From Liopterus haemorrhoidalis (lineage: Eukaryota > Arthropoda > Insecta > Coleoptera > Dytiscidae), in the NCBI GenBank assembly GCA_963971575.1, contig OZ020611.1, forward strand, positions 182,232,535 to 182,296,534: DNA of 64,000 bases. The letters are read 5' to 3'. The translations under genes were made by a program, and so were the position numbers. Below are positions 63,427-64,000 of this stretch, piece by piece; position 1 is the first letter of the stretch; each line of letters starts with the position of its first letter. The notes under the pieces are model-generated. The model saw only the letters and a list, made by a program, of their open reading frames with translations. It had not been told where the DNA came from and searched no databases.

Positions 63427-63620
63427 TCGGTCGCCATGGTGTAGTGATCAACGCGTCCGACTCCTAACCATGGGGGCACGGGTTCGAATCCCAGTAATGA
63501 CATGGATGTTTGTATTTGTTATAAAATTACTAATATATCCAAAAATAAAAATAAATAAACATATATGTTATGGTTTATGGCCATCAGTAGCTAAAACCAA
63601 AAATTTAAAAAAAAAAAAAA
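63427..63620 (+). mobile_element. tRNA-derived SINE (about 194 bp)
   Basis: Head tcggtcgccatggtgtagtg (A box), gggttcgaatcccag (perfect B box), an unrelated body and a 16-A tail. 13-bp target duplication aacattgaagtca / aacattaaagtca (63414-63426, 63621-63633) with one difference. The anticodon arm does not fold, so it is not a working tRNA gene. Confidence 0.85.
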
Positions 63621-63633
63621 AACATTAAAGTCA

Positions 63634-64000
63634 ACGATTATCATGAAAATTAGTAAAGAAATGGATTGTTTAGAATTTTACAATTTTCTTAAAACTTAAA
63701 TAAATTTTATCGGTTGATAAATATAAAGAGTAAACTAGGAGTATTGAATAAGATAATTTTCATTTTGTTTAAATTAAGATGCTATTTACTTTCATGTCAG
63801 AAATATTTTCTTATTTATTTTTTATTTTTGTGGTATTTTTAATGAAAGCATAATTTTTAATTTTTGATTAGGCTCCTTGTGCTGTTTTGTCTCAAAAATG
63901 ACCCGTTTTGTGACCAAATATTAATGGTGACGTTAATAAAACCATAACTTTAAAGTATCTCTTTCGTAACCAAAGATAAATGCAAGCAAATTATTTAATG
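63634..64000. other. AT-rich DNA, nothing identified
   Basis: No open frame, repeat boundary or RNA gene is recognisable in the last 367 bases. Confidence 0.5.

Noticed and set aside
63427..63500. Genuine tRNA gene
   Set aside because: The A and B boxes are good, but the anticodon arm does not pair, and the sequence continues into a body and poly-A tail bounded by target duplications: a SINE.

Overview
This window looks like nuclear DNA of an arthropod, most likely an insect. It is very AT-rich and has spliced genes with GT-AG introns. It carries a metazoan prohibitin exon, a THAP-domain first exon and a dense set of animal transposons (pogo/Tigger, mariner, hAT, TTAA-target elements, an R4/R2-like LINE, tRNA-derived SINEs). 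I cannot name the species from the sequence.

One host gene spans most of the window on the + strand. Six exons (5696-6092, 36823-37032, 38242-38464, 43153-43439, 47993-48166, 52223-52380) join with matching splice phases (1,1,2,1,1). They give a predicted 482-residue type I membrane protein: signal peptide, N-glycosylation sequons, extracellular beta-rich region, one transmembrane helix and a short tail. A poly(A) signal lies at 52510. Intron 1 is about 30.7 kb and is filled with repeats. A second gene, prohibitin-1, is present only as its last coding exon on the minus strand (59312-59686). A THAP-domain first exon (62253-62323, +) begins a third gene or gene remnant.

Layout. 0-5 kb: MITEs and hAT-like remnants upstream of the gene. 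6.1-36.8 kb (intron 1): a 2.7-kb Tigger element with a frameshifted transposase (7441-10187); a large minisatellite field (13.4-15.1 kb); GC-raised blocks I could not classify (16.4-17.4 kb); A-rich degenerate arrays (20.6-21.8 kb); a four-deep nest of elements (24.1-29.3 kb) holding a 290-bp satellite with dimeric organisation; a near-perfect 144-bp palindrome; and a LINE with one uninterrupted 1102-codon frame flanked on both sides by (TA)n (29694-33435). 37-52 kb: a deleted mariner, a foldback element made of 13-mers, hAT-like and TTAA-type elements, a recent about 1.8-kb tandem duplication (44268-47864), a DUF4817-type element with a SINE inside it, and a Tigger-like 1.2-kb element. 52.5-64 kb: a MITE just past the gene, a recently inserted hAT element (53191-55742), a LINE 3' fragment, an unclassified TIR element with a decayed minus-strand ORF, prohibitin, a nested hAT-like element, a hAT transposase remnant and a SINE.

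The strongest leads are these: an about 1-kb element family in which three copies carry different tRNA-like segments at the same position; a 39-bp minisatellite unit carried by at least two distinct TIR element families; the LINE in (TA)n; and several insertions dated against each other by target-site duplications and by empty sites visible in paralogous repeats. There is no prokaryotic system, CRISPR array or defence island here.
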